From Anaerolineae bacterium (GTDB lineage: Bacteria; Chloroflexota; Anaerolineae; 4572-78; J111): a DNA stretch of 22,888 bases. The DNA lies in contig JAHDWA010000106.1 of the NCBI GenBank assembly GCA_023382535.1, forward strand, positions 1 to 22,888, given 5' to 3'. Shown here piece after piece: positions 14,744-21,655 of the stretch. The notes under the pieces are model-generated. The model made no database searches and was not told the DNA's origin. It saw only the letters and a list, made by a program, of their open reading frames with translations. The stretch's first letter is position 1. Every line of letters starts with the position of its first letter. The position numbers were made by a program, and so were the translations under genes.

Positions 14744-14778
14744 GAGAGGGCGACAACACTCCGTCGCCCTCTCTTTTT
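14744..14778 (+). terminator. Intrinsic terminator after the SPFH gene
   Basis: GAGAGGGCGAC (14744-14754), an 8-nt loop, GTCGCCCTCTC (14763-14773), then TTTTT. The perfect 11-bp GC-rich stem followed by a T run is a textbook rho-independent terminator. Confidence 0.93.
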
Positions 14779-14798
14779 GCTTGTATTAAATGATTATG

Positions 14799-14827
14799 TT
14801 GAATTGATTAATCTTCTATGGTATAAT
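14799..14827 (+). promoter_or_regulatory. Promoter of the LysM/DUF4015 gene
   Basis: TTGAAT (14799-14804), a 17-bp spacer, TATAAT (14822-14827) with TGG just upstream (extended -10). The predicted start near 14834 leaves a short leader of about 26 nt with GAGG 8 nt before the ATG. Confidence 0.82.
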
Positions 14828-14859
14828 TAGCCTGACGTTTATGTAACGAGGCAAAGCTC

Positions 14860-16980
14860 ATGAGCGGTATTATCGGTGTCCTGAATGATCTCTATATTCG
14901 TTTTCTGGTTTGGCTGGGGGCAGAGCCACCGCCCGGCCATGAGCATCTCATTGGCCGCGAGGCGGGTCCCAGGGAACATATCGTTAAAGCCGGGGATACC
15001 CTCTTTGCCGTAGCTCGAAAATATAATGTTCATTATGAGCGGATTGCCCAAGCAAACGGGATCGAGCCTGCGGCTGCTTTACAACCGGGCCAAAAGCTGC
15101 TGATTCCCCCGGCGAACTGGGAGCCTGCATCCGGCCCGCTGGCGCAGTTACCTTCAGCACCGGCCGCCCCTGCGCCTGTCGTCACGCCCATCATGGAGCC
15201 GCCCGTTGAACCCCAGGTTGCCCCGGAACCCGCCGCCCCTCCTCCCGAAGAAGCAGAACCGTTTGTTGAGGCTCAGCCCCAGGTAATTCCAGCGGAAGTA
15301 GTAACGCCAGCCCCAGCCGAGGAACCAGTGGCCGAGGAAGAGGAACAACTTCCAGAACTGCCGGAGTGGCTCGCAGCTCCCGAAGGCGAGGTTGCCCCAG
15401 CGCCACCAGAACCTCTTGAAACCGTTGCGCCGACGCCGCTTGTTCCACCGGTTGAAGCTGAACCTGCGCCCGGCATCGCCGAAGCAGCGCCACCCGTTAC
15501 TGCCCCGGAGCAGGTCGAGGTATTTCGCTACGAGGTTCAGCAGGGCGATACTTTTAACGCGATTGCGAGAAGGTACGGAGTAACCGTGCCTCAACTCCTT
15601 GAAGCTAACAACCTGACCGAGGCCGACCGTATTTTTGTTGGCCAGAAGCTGATTATCCCCAGCTACATCCCTCCAACCCCACCCGCAGCGCCTATTCCGG
15701 AACCCCAGCCAGCCCCAGAGCCTGTTTCAGTCCAACCTGATCAATATTTTGTTTACACGATGACCCGGGGCGATACGCTCAACAGCATTGCCCACCGCTA
15801 CGGCGTGAATATACAGGACCTGATCGAAATCAACCAGATCGAACACCCGGAACAACTCAGGATAGGGCAGCAATTGAACATTCCCCTTGCCGGTGCTGCC
15901 GCCCTAAGGCCTGAACCTGTGACCGAATTAAAACCGAGTCTACCGGCCTTTGTAGCCGCTGACCCGACCTTCCCTCCCTTGGGACCGGCCCAGGCGGTTC
16001 GAGCGCTGTATATTAGTTACTTCGCCATTGGCCATCCCGAAACCCGGCAGCGTATGTTCGATCTGCTTGATAGCACCGAACTGAATGCCATCGTCCTTGA
16101 TGTTAAGGGCGACGACGGTTGGATTACTTATCCCACCCAGGTGCCGCTGGCCAGGGAAATCGGCGCCGACCGGCCGATGGTGAAAGAATTCCAGGCAGTG
16201 ATGGAGCAATTCAAAACACGCGGCGTCTACACCATTGGCCGGGTGGTCACTTTCAAAGACGGCATGTTGGCCAAACATTACCCGGAGTACGCCGTTAAAA
16301 TGAGCGGCGCGGCGGAGACGTCTGCTGACCGCGAGTATCTCACCTGGACCGATCCATTTTTGAAGCCGGTGTGGGATTATAATACCCAGGTCGCCCTTGA
16401 GGCGGCTCAAATGGGTTTCGACGAAATTCAGTTTAGCCACCTGCGCTTTCCCACTCCCAGCCAGGCCGGTTCGCTGGAATTTTCACAGGAAGCCAGCAAA
16501 GAGACCCGGGTGGGGGCGATTACCGGCTTTTTGAGTATCGCCCGCGGGCAGCTCCAGCCTTATAATGTTAAAGTATCGGCCGACGCTTTGGGCTACACTT
16601 GCTGGCGTAAAGATGACACCCTGATTGGCCAGGATATCGAGCGCATGGGCCAGTATTTGGACGTACTCTGCCCCATGCTGTACCCGTCCACTTTTGGCAG
16701 CGGCATCCCCGGCTACAAAACGGCGATTGCTTATCCTTATGAGGTCATCTATGAGAGCGCCCAACGGGCAGTCAGCCGGGTTGGTCCGCTTGGCTGTGAG
16801 GTCCGTCCCTGGATCCAGGATTTTCCCGATTATCGCTTTGATAAACGGGTCTATGGCCGGCAGGAGATTCAGGCTCAAATCAAGGCTTCTTTTGACGCGG
16901 GCTGCACCGGTTTTATGGTCTGGGATCATCGCGTTAAATATACTGATGGCGCTTACGCACCCGTCAGAGCACGGCTTTGA
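14860..16980 (+). CDS. Triple-LysM protein with C-terminal DUF4015 (putative glycosyl hydrolase) domain
   Basis: A 706-residue protein. Three LysM modules (about 39-83, 221-267 and 295-342; each with a GDT(L/F)-N-IA-RYGV-type core ending in a LIIP/LNIP motif) should bind peptidoglycan or other GlcNAc polymers. Pro/Ala/Glu-rich linkers separate them, the longest from about 86 to 220. Residues 381-700 form a TIM-barrel-like domain (ALYISYFAIG, ELNAIVLDVKGDDGWITYPT, FDEIQFSHLRFP, LDVLCPMLYPS, FMVWDHR) that I recognise as DUF4015/putative glycoside hydrolase. A role in cell-envelope remodelling is likely but not proven. No classical signal peptide is seen, only a mildly hydrophobic stretch at 9-20, so export is unclear. 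It has its own promoter and ends at a bidirectional terminator. Confidence 0.9.
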   Translation: MSGIIGVLNDLYIRFLVWLGAEPPPGHEHLIGREAGPREHIVKAGDTLFAVARKYNVHYERIAQANGIEPAAALQPGQKLLIPPANWEPASGPLAQLPSAPAAPAPVVTPIMEPPVEPQVAPEPAAPPPEEAEPFVEAQPQVIPAEVVTPAPAEEPVAEEEEQLPELPEWLAAPEGEVAPAPPEPLETVAPTPLVPPVEAEPAPGIAEAAPPVTAPEQVEVFRYEVQQGDTFNAIARRYGVTVPQLLEANNLTEADRIFVGQKLIIPSYIPPTPPAAPIPEPQPAPEPVSVQPDQYFVYTMTRGDTLNSIAHRYGVNIQDLIEINQIEHPEQLRIGQQLNIPLAGAAALRPEPVTELKPSLPAFVAADPTFPPLGPAQAVRALYISYFAIGHPETRQRMFDLLDSTELNAIVLDVKGDDGWITYPTQVPLAREIGADRPMVKEFQAVMEQFKTRGVYTIGRVVTFKDGMLAKHYPEYAVKMSGAAETSADREYLTWTDPFLKPVWDYNTQVALEAAQMGFDEIQFSHLRFPTPSQAGSLEFSQEASKETRVGAITGFLSIARGQLQPYNVKVSADALGYTCWRKDDTLIGQDIERMGQYLDVLCPMLYPSTFGSGIPGYKTAIAYPYEVIYESAQRAVSRVGPLGCEVRPWIQDFPDYRFDKRVYGRQEIQAQIKASFDAGCTGFMVWDHRVKYTDGAYAPVRARL

Positions 16981-17001
16981 CCGACAAGGCGTTTCCGAAT
17001 C

Positions 17002-17033
17002 AAAAAGACGGGATGAGTAATCCCGTCTTTTTT
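17002..17033. terminator. Bidirectional terminator between LysM/DUF4015 and rplT
   Basis: AAAAAGACGGGAT (17002-17014), loop GAGTA, ATCCCGTCTTTTTT (17020-17033). The A run and T run flank a GC stem, so it can work for both converging transcripts. Confidence 0.92.
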
Positions 17034-17053
17034 GATGCTGCCGGCAGTTGCGT

Positions 17054-17404
17054 TTACAACGCAGCTCTGGCTGTGGCCACCAACTGGCTAAAAGCCGAGG
17101 CATCATGCATAGCAATATCAGCCAAAGCTTTACGATCCAGTTCAACCCCGGCCTGTTTGAGACCGTGCATGAACTGGCTGTAGCTCAAATCATTCTGGCG
17201 GGTCGCGGCATTAATCCGGGCAATCCACAAGGCGCGGAAATCACGCTTGCGGTTGCGTCGGTCGCGGTAGGCATATACCAGCGACTTCATCATGGCTTCA
17301 TTGCCGCGTTTGAATAAGCGATGCTTGCTGCCCCGCTGGCCTTTGGTCAGGGCCAATATTTTTTTGTGTCTGCGTTGCGTTTGAGGTCCGCCTTTTACTC
17401 TCAT
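17054..17404 (-). CDS. rplT: 50S ribosomal protein bL20
   Basis: A 116-residue basic protein, typical bL20 size. It contains [47 protein letters not shown] and the C-terminal [28 protein letters not shown]. bL20 binds 23S rRNA early in large-subunit assembly and in many bacteria also represses its own operon by binding the mRNA leader. It is the last gene of infC-rpmI-rplT, 9 nt after rpmI, with GAGGTG before the ATG. Confidence 0.98.
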   Translation of the reverse strand: MRVKGGPQTQRRHKKILALTKGQRGSKHRLFKRGNEAMMKSLVYAYRDRRNRKRDFRALWIARINAATRQNDLSYSQFMHGLKQAGVELDRKALADIAMHDASAFSQLVATARAAL

Positions 17405-17413
17405 CCTACACCT

Positions 17414-17626
17414 CTAATTGCCTTTTCCAGCGTATGGGATCAATCGCTGCACGCGCCGGCGGGTGGCGGATTCGGTTACTTCCAACATGGAGTCAAACAG
17501 AACCTTCACCCGCTTATTTTTCTTACGCCGCAAATGACTTTTACCAATTTTAGTGCGCATCAATTTGCCGGAACCGGTATATTTGAAACGTTTAGACGTC
17601 GCTTTATGTGTTTTTAACTTGGGCAT
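17414..17626 (-). CDS. rpmI: 50S ribosomal protein bL35
   Basis: A 70-residue, very basic protein: [20 protein letters not shown] at the start and [13 protein letters not shown] in the middle. It is a few residues longer than the usual 64-66, through its C-terminal tail. bL35 is a large-subunit protein always found with rplT and infC in this order. AAAGGA lies 8 nt before ATG; the gap to infC is 48 nt. Confidence 0.97.
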   Translation of the reverse strand: MPKLKTHKATSKRFKYTGSGKLMRTKIGKSHLRRKKNKRVKVLFDSMLEVTESATRRRVQRLIPYAGKGN

Positions 17627-17674
17627 CTCATTAATCCTTTATAGTTCAAACAAATTTCAACAGGGTGGACAAAG

Positions 17675-18190
17675 CTAATCGTTAGGCCCCAAAATCATGA
17701 GCATGGTCATGCCCTCCATAGAGGGCTTCTTTTCTACCACTGCCACATCATTTAACTCTTCAGCCACCCGGGTCAATAATTCTCTAGCCACTTCGGGGTG
17801 GGTCACTTCCCGGCCCCGGAAGCGAATTCGGACCTTTACTTTAGCGCCTCGTTCCAAAAATTTGCGGGCGTCACGCAGCTTATAGCCAATATCGTGTTCG
17901 CCCGTTTTGGGGCGCAGCCGAATTTCTTTTATTTCGACCTTGGTCTGGGATTTCCGAGCATCCCGCTCGCGTTTCTGCGCTTCGTACAGAAACTTGCCGA
18001 AGTCCATCAAGCGACAAACCGGGGGATTGGCGTTGGGCGCAACTTCAACCAAATCGGTGCCCTTCTCCAGGGCAATAGCCAACGCCTTACGTGTTTCCAT
18101 CACCCCCAGTTGCTTGCCCTCGTCGTCAATTAAACGGACTTCGGGCGCGGTGATTTCCTCATTAATTCTGCGTTCTTCTTTTGTACTTAT
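17675..18190 (-). CDS. infC: Translation initiation factor IF-3, likely AUA start
   Basis: A 171-residue IF3, the usual length. It keeps the 30S subunit free and checks start codons. The N-domain starts RRINEEITAPEVRLIDDEGKQLG; the C-domain has SQTKVEIKEIRLRP, TGEHDIGYKLRDARKFL and KVRIRFRGREVTHPE. The frame has no ATG or TTG upstream of RINEE and is closed by a stop (TAG) ten codons before the rare codon ATA (18188-18190). GAGGGAG lies 8 nt before that ATA, so ATA is the best start; the ATT of INEE is a weaker option. A GTG at 18103 would delete the conserved N-domain and is rejected. In E. coli infC starts with AUU, which lets IF3 repress its own synthesis; a similar loop is likely here. 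Confidence 0.93.
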   Translation of the reverse strand: MSTKEERRINEEITAPEVRLIDDEGKQLGVMETRKALAIALEKGTDLVEVAPNANPPVCRLMDFGKFLYEAQKRERDARKSQTKVEIKEIRLRPKTGEHDIGYKLRDARKFLERGAKVKVRIRFRGREVTHPEVARELLTRVAEELNDVAVVEKKPSMEGMTMLMILGPND

Positions 18191-18250
18191 GACTTGTTCT
18201 CCCTCTACTCCCTAGAGAAATAGAAACCTATTTTGGTGCGTGGCATTTAG

Positions 18251-18281
18251 AAAGAGGGACATCAACGTGACGCCCCTCTTT
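18251..18281 (-). promoter_or_regulatory. 14-bp hairpin in the infC-rpmI-rplT leader
   Basis: Minus-strand RNA: AAAGAGGGG CGUCA, loop CGU, UGAUG UCCCUCUUU. This is an unbroken 14-bp stem with two G-U pairs, about 45 nt after the predicted start and about 60 nt before the AUA codon. Only CUAAAU follows, so it is not a full terminator. It could be part of an autoregulatory leader (bL20 or IF3), as found upstream of this operon in other bacteria. A second small GC hairpin (CCCC-TCC-GGGG) lies just 5' of it. Confidence 0.65.
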
Positions 18282-18330
18282 GAAATAATGACTACTTCAA
18301 TAAGGTTTGCTCCCCCGGAGGGGACGCTAT

Positions 18331-18360
18331 AATATAGCATAAACTAACCGGACTCGTCAA
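18331..18360 (-). promoter_or_regulatory. Promoter of the infC-rpmI-rplT operon
   Basis: Minus strand: TTGACG (18355-18360), an 18-bp spacer, TATATT (18331-18336) with TGC upstream (extended -10). The predicted start is near 18324, giving a leader of about 134 nt before infC. Confidence 0.8.
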
Positions 18361-18394
18361 GTTTAAGGTCCAATCTTTGTAAAATGTGGGTTTC

Positions 18395-18423
18395 GTAGAG
18401 GTAAGTCGCGGACTTGCCCCTAC
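18395..18423. repeat. Hairpin repeat overlapping the glpX stop codon
   Basis: The arms GTAGAGGTAAGTC (18395-18407) and GACTTGCCCCTAC (18411-18423) pair at 11 of 13 positions around GCG. The GTAGGGGCAAGTC form resembles the GTAGGGGC-type repeats dispersed in many genomes (by eye). It covers the glpX stop codon and lies just before the infC promoter, so it may separate the two transcription units. Confidence 0.65.
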
Positions 18424-19385
18424 TCCAATCTATACTCGGTTTGAATCATGCGGCGCACCCCCGTTTTGCAGCGGATAATGAGGGAATGGGTCCGGGCTAC
18501 CCGGCCCTGGTACTCCACTCCAGCCAGAATAGCGCCATCGGTCACGCCGGTGGCGGCAAAGAAAATCTGGTCGCTGGAAACCAACTCGTTGCAGGTAAGC
18601 ACCTGCTTGACATCCAACCCGGCCGCTTCTATTGCCTGGCGCTCCTCTTCGCTTTGCGGGGCCAGCCGTCCCAGCATCCCCCCCCCGATGGCTTTGACGG
18701 CACAGGCCGCTGCGACTCCCTCCGGCACACCGCCGATGCCCATCAACACATCTGCGCCCTTACCAAATGTAGCGGCAATCAGCGCGCCAGCGGTATCCCC
18801 ATCGGAGCGAAGCAGCACCCGCGCGCCGGCCGTGCGAATCTCTTCGATCAGATTGTAATGGCGAGGCCGGTCCAGCACGATCACTTGCAGATCGCGAACC
18901 GCTTTGTTTTTGGCCCGGGCAATCAGGGCCAGAGTCCAGGCGGCGGGAGCATCCATGCACTCTGGCACCAAAAAACTGGCGGCTTCCTGGTCAACAATGA
19001 TTTTTTCCATGTAAATGGCCGGGGTGGGGGACCACATGGAGCCGCGGGGAGCCACACTGGCCACTGAAATCGCACCGGGATAACCCCGGACCACCGACTC
19101 GGTCCCATCAATGGGATCTAACAGCACGTCCATCTCCGGGCCACGGCCAGAGCCGATCTGCTGGCCGCTGTCCAGAGGCGAATGCTCGCCCAATCTGCCT
19201 TCCTCGCCGACGACAATATACCCGTTAATATCTACAAAACGCAGGGCCTCGGCCATCGCTTCTGTGGCTGCCCGGTGCGCTTCCTTGCGATTGCCCAATC
19301 CCAACCAGCGGCCGGCGGCCAGGGCAGTGGCTTCAGTAACTCTAACTAAATCAAGCCCAATATTGCGAGGGGTGTATGGATCCAT
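18420..19385 (-). CDS. glpX: Class II fructose-1,6-bisphosphatase
   Basis: A 321-residue GlpX-type enzyme that hydrolyses fructose-1,6-bisphosphate to fructose-6-phosphate in gluconeogenesis (a metal-dependent lithium-sensitive phosphatase fold). Visible motifs are NIGLDLVRVTEATALAAGRW, GEEGRLGE (60-67), the metal site DPIDGTESVV (90-99), RPRHYNLIEEIR, LLRSDGDTAGAL and IGGVPEGVAAACAVKAIGG. It pairs well with the Tal-Pgi fusion in the same window for fructose-6-phosphate metabolism, although it is on the other strand. GAGGT lies about 9 nt before the ATG. It follows the SulP gene by 48 nt, so cotranscription is possible. Confidence 0.96.
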   Translation of the reverse strand: MDPYTPRNIGLDLVRVTEATALAAGRWLGLGNRKEAHRAATEAMAEALRFVDINGYIVVGEEGRLGEHSPLDSGQQIGSGRGPEMDVLLDPIDGTESVVRGYPGAISVASVAPRGSMWSPTPAIYMEKIIVDQEAASFLVPECMDAPAAWTLALIARAKNKAVRDLQVIVLDRPRHYNLIEEIRTAGARVLLRSDGDTAGALIAATFGKGADVLMGIGGVPEGVAAACAVKAIGGGMLGRLAPQSEEERQAIEAAGLDVKQVLTCNELVSSDQIFFAATGVTDGAILAGVEYQGRVARTHSLIIRCKTGVRRMIQTEYRLE

Positions 19386-19398
19386 TTCTCGTTTACCT

Positions 19399-19447
19399 CA
19401 GTTAGTGACTTATCATCTGCAATTTGTGACCTGCTACCTGTCAACCG
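19399..19447. repeat. Heptad repeat array at the SulP 3' end
   Basis: Seven consecutive degenerate 7-mers: CAGTTAG, TGACTTA, TCATCTG, CAATTTG, TGACCTG, CTACCTG, TCAACCG. All are in one orientation, without the core seen at 176-199. The array fills the SulP-glpX spacer and encodes the last codons and stop (19434-19436) of the SulP gene. Confidence 0.7.
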
Positions 19448-21593
19448 CTTCCAATAGCTTTGCCGCCTCCCAGGCCAGCATCCCTCCTTTAAGAACGCGC
19501 ACTTTTGAACCGTTCTTTTCTTTCAACAGGTACGCCGCTCGCTGGCTGCGCCGGCCACTGCGGCAGACCAGCACTATCTCACGATCGTGAGGAAGGTCTG
19601 TTTTTTTGCTGACCAGGTCAAGCAGGGGGATGAGTTGAGCCTGGGGAATGTGGCCCTGTTGAAATTCGCGCGGCTCGCGCACGTCAATTACCAGGGGGGG
19701 TGTCTCGCTGCGCATCAGTTTATGCCACAACTCCTGGGGGGCGATGTCGGCTATGCCGTTAAGTGGGGTAAAAGCGGGCAGTGGAATTATCTCTGCCCCG
19801 ATGCGCTTGGGCAGATTTTGGCACTCTTTGAAGGCTCGCACCTCACATTCGTAAATGCAAATGGCCGGATCGAGCACCCTGTGGAAGAGATAGTCAATAG
19901 CATAGTCCTCCGGGAGAAAATGATCTCGGCCCACCTGGTCGCAAAAGCCGGTTGCTTCCATCAGGGTATATACGGGCGATTGGACCTTCATCAAGAATAG
20001 ATCGCCGCCTCGCTCCCGGCAGGCCCGCAGGATAGACTCCAGCATGTGAATACCGCTAATATCGCAATGATTGATGCCGTGCATGCGCAGTAACAAGAAA
20101 CGTTGGCGAGGATGGCGGGCCATATTCCGGCGGATTGCTTCTTCCACGTGATTAACCGCCCCGAAATACAGGTCCCCCGAAATTTTAATGATGCCAAGTT
20201 GGGGGCACTGGGGTTTGTTGGGCTGGCTGGCAAAATGCTTAAAGGTTTCATCGGGCAGCACGGGGATGACCCGTGGCGTGCTGGTTTTAAGGATATAATA
20301 GGCCAACGACATCAAGATGCCGATCAGAACGGCGAATTGAAGCGGCAGGAATAGAGTTGCCAGGAGCGTTAGCAGCATGATCAGAGCATCGCTGCGAGCG
20401 CCGCGCCAGAGGCGGACCATCTCGCGGCGGTCAATCATGCCATAGGCGGCTAAAATCAACATGGCCGCCAGGGAAGCCCGCGGAATATAAGCAGCCAGGG
20501 GAGAGAGGAGAAACATGGCGGCCAGCACAAAAAGGCCGGAAAAAACACTGGCCAGCGGTGTCTGTGCTTTGGCTTCGTAATTAAGGGCCGAGCGGTTGAA
20601 AGAGCCGGAACATGCGTGGCCTGACAGAAAGCCGCAGGCAATATTGGCCAGGCCCTGCCCGATAAACTCCTGGTTGTTGTCCAGGCGCTGGCCCGATTGG
20701 GCGGCGAATGAGCGGGCAATGGAGGTGGCTTCGACCAGGCCAATGGCCGCCACTGCCAGCGCGCCCACAGATAACTCGCCAATCAATTCGACATTTGTCA
20801 GGGGCAGTTGGGCCAGGGGCGGCAGGCTGCGCGGCAGTTCACCAATGATTTCGACTCCGCGCTGATCCAGACCAAATAAAGCTACTATCGTACCGGCCAG
20901 GGTCAGCGCGATGAGTGATCCGGGCCATTTCGGATAAAAGCGTCGCAGCAGCAGGATAACGACCAGGGTGCCCACGCCCAGCATGAGGCTGAAAAAGTGG
21001 GTGTCTGATAAATGAGTGAAAACGTTTTCCAGGGTATTGAGCAGACCGGGCTGACTCGAAGACTCCAGGTGCAGCAGCGAGCGCAGTTCGCCCACGGCAA
21101 TAAGCACGCCGGCTCCGGCGGTAAAGCCAATGATGACCGAGTCGGATACAAACGTGACGAGCAGGCCCAGCCGGGCCAGACCCATACCCAAACGAAACAC
21201 GCCGACCATCACGGCCAGCAAACCGGCGGCGGTGATGTAATCGGGTGAACCAGGAATAGCCAGGGGAGCCAGCGTGGATAAGACGAGAATAGAGGCGGTG
21301 TTGGTCGGGCCACTGTGGAGATAGTTGGAGGAACCCCACAGCGCCCCGACAATGGCGGCAATAATGGCTGAATAAAGCCCCATTTGGGGCGGCAGCCCGG
21401 CCAAAATGGCAAACACAATGGCCTGAGGCAGCAAGACAACGCCAACCGTCAGCCCGGCAACCAGATCAGGCTGAAGATAAGCACGCCGGTAGTCTTGAAA
21501 AATACGAACTGGCCGGAGAAAAAAGTGTGGAGCCGGCTTCAACGCAGCCAATACCGGGTTCGCATCGGCTAAATTTTTAGGCAAAATCCACAT
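19434..21593 (-). CDS. SulP-family anion transporter with STAS and rhodanese domains
   Basis: A 719-residue membrane protein. Residues about 25-430 are the SulP core with many membrane segments (DLVAGLTVGVVLLPQAIVFA, GLPPQMGLYSAIIAAIVGAL, GQGLANIACGFLSGHACSGSFNRSALN). A STAS domain follows (about 460-545, LGIIKISGDLYFGAVNHVEE, HCDISGIHMLES), then a Cys-containing linker CIYECEVRAFKECQ (about 570-590), and a C-terminal rhodanese domain (about 610-715) with the active-site loop VCRSGRRSQ and Cys677. Substrates of SulP proteins include sulfate and bicarbonate; the rhodanese suggests sulfur chemistry but does not prove it. A promoter lies directly upstream; the ribosome-binding site is weak (CAGG). 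The last residues (AVDR) fall in a heptad array. Confidence 0.93.
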   Translation of the reverse strand: MWILPKNLADANPVLAALKPAPHFFLRPVRIFQDYRRAYLQPDLVAGLTVGVVLLPQAIVFAILAGLPPQMGLYSAIIAAIVGALWGSSNYLHSGPTNTASILVLSTLAPLAIPGSPDYITAAGLLAVMVGVFRLGMGLARLGLLVTFVSDSVIIGFTAGAGVLIAVGELRSLLHLESSSQPGLLNTLENVFTHLSDTHFFSLMLGVGTLVVILLLRRFYPKWPGSLIALTLAGTIVALFGLDQRGVEIIGELPRSLPPLAQLPLTNVELIGELSVGALAVAAIGLVEATSIARSFAAQSGQRLDNNQEFIGQGLANIACGFLSGHACSGSFNRSALNYEAKAQTPLASVFSGLFVLAAMFLLSPLAAYIPRASLAAMLILAAYGMIDRREMVRLWRGARSDALIMLLTLLATLFLPLQFAVLIGILMSLAYYILKTSTPRVIPVLPDETFKHFASQPNKPQCPQLGIIKISGDLYFGAVNHVEEAIRRNMARHPRQRFLLLRMHGINHCDISGIHMLESILRACRERGGDLFLMKVQSPVYTLMEATGFCDQVGRDHFLPEDYAIDYLFHRVLDPAICIYECEVRAFKECQNLPKRIGAEIIPLPAFTPLNGIADIAPQELWHKLMRSETPPLVIDVREPREFQQGHIPQAQLIPLLDLVSKKTDLPHDREIVLVCRSGRRSQRAAYLLKEKNGSKVRVLKGGMLAWEAAKLLEAVDR

Positions 21594-21626
21594 CGCGGTG
21601 GCCTGTCTATGGATTTGAATGACACT

Positions 21627-21655
21627 ATTTTACCACGATTGAGGTGGAGCTTCAA
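21627..21655 (-). promoter_or_regulatory. Promoter of the SulP gene
   Basis: Minus strand: TTGAAG (21650-21655), a 17-bp spacer, TAAAAT (21627-21632). The -35 overlaps the stop codon of the upstream gene. The predicted start near 21620 leaves a leader of about 27 nt. Confidence 0.7.

Noticed and set aside
15154..15594. Minus-strand open frames opposite the LysM linker
   Set aside because: They arise from the Pro/Ala-rich codon bias of the real gene and are low complexity with no start signals.
18101..18103. GTG start for infC
   Set aside because: It would remove the conserved IF3 N-terminal segment RRINEEI and onwards, which is encoded in frame upstream with a good ribosome-binding site.
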